NCBI GenBank assembly: GCA_036381495.1
Contig: DASVCS010000001.1
Location: 1-26,370 of the forward strand
Source of the DNA: DASVCS01 sp036381495
GTDB taxonomy: Bacteria; Gemmatimonadota; Gemmatimonadetes; Longimicrobiales; RSA9
Length of the DNA: 26,370 nt
Reading direction: 5' to 3'
The position numbers and the translations under genes are program-made. Below, in pieces: positions 24,258 to 26,370 of the stretch (its first letter is position 1; each line of letters opens with the position of its first letter). A model generated the notes under the pieces. It was not told the DNA's origin and made no database searches. It saw nothing but the letters and a program-made list of their open reading frames with translations.

Positions 24258-26370
<2,113 letters not shown>

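Overview
The window is high-GC bacterial chromosome with diderm features: many Sec signal peptides, lipoboxes and outer-membrane beta-barrels. The gene mix suggests Gemmatimonadota or a close relative: a CBM9/DUF5916 outer-membrane protein, small lipoproteins with no clear family, a two-ring Cdc48-type AAA ATPase, a GlnRS with a YqeY tail, and an M14 peptidase with a secretion signal. This assignment is inference from gene content. No rRNA, tRNA or CRISPR array was recognised.

Layout. 1-558 is the 3' end of a lipoprotein gene. It converges on a lipoprotein gene (641-1300, minus) across a perfect 48-bp palindrome. A 526-bp non-coding stretch precedes an M14 carboxypeptidase (1827-4433), which converges on a small lipoprotein with a TonB-plug-like end (4580-4966, minus) across a 33-bp inverted repeat built of GGGGCT hexamers. 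A 362-bp control region with two 29-nt palindromic repeats leads to a tight three-gene operon (5329-10175): an exported AbgB-like M20 amidohydrolase, a beta-barrel fused to a PstS-like binding domain, and a membrane class III adenylyl cyclase. A 187-bp element with terminal inverted repeats separates the operon from a convergent soluble GAF/PAS histidine kinase (10394 to about 13171, minus). Divergent from the kinase is a Cdc48/VAT-like ATPase (13305-15653), then a DUF5916 outer-membrane protein (15852-18164) and a small barrel protein (18422-19063). On the minus strand are a short Uma2-like remnant (about 19084-19200) and a glutaminyl-tRNA synthetase with a YqeY tail (19203-21698). An Ig-like-repeat lipoprotein (22114-23424) and a small barrel protein (23534-24154) follow on the plus strand.

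The last 2.1 kb differs in style. A UvrA-like ABC ATPase begins at 24258 directly downstream of a TTGACA-N17-TATGTG promoter, which would give a leaderless message. It is broken at about 26120. From 26121 to the window end, the opposite strand carries the matching part of a second UvrA-like gene, which aligns without gaps to 25621-25870 at 213/250 identical bases. This fold-back is either a chimeric assembly join or a real inverted rearrangement between paralogues.

The most interesting biological unit is the 5329-10175 operon. It links a secreted amidohydrolase, an outer-membrane barrel carrying a solute-binding-like domain on a proline-rich tether, and an inner-membrane cyclase with a periplasmic sensor region. 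It could be an envelope sensing route that ends in cAMP. The domain calls are well supported; the shared pathway is inference.
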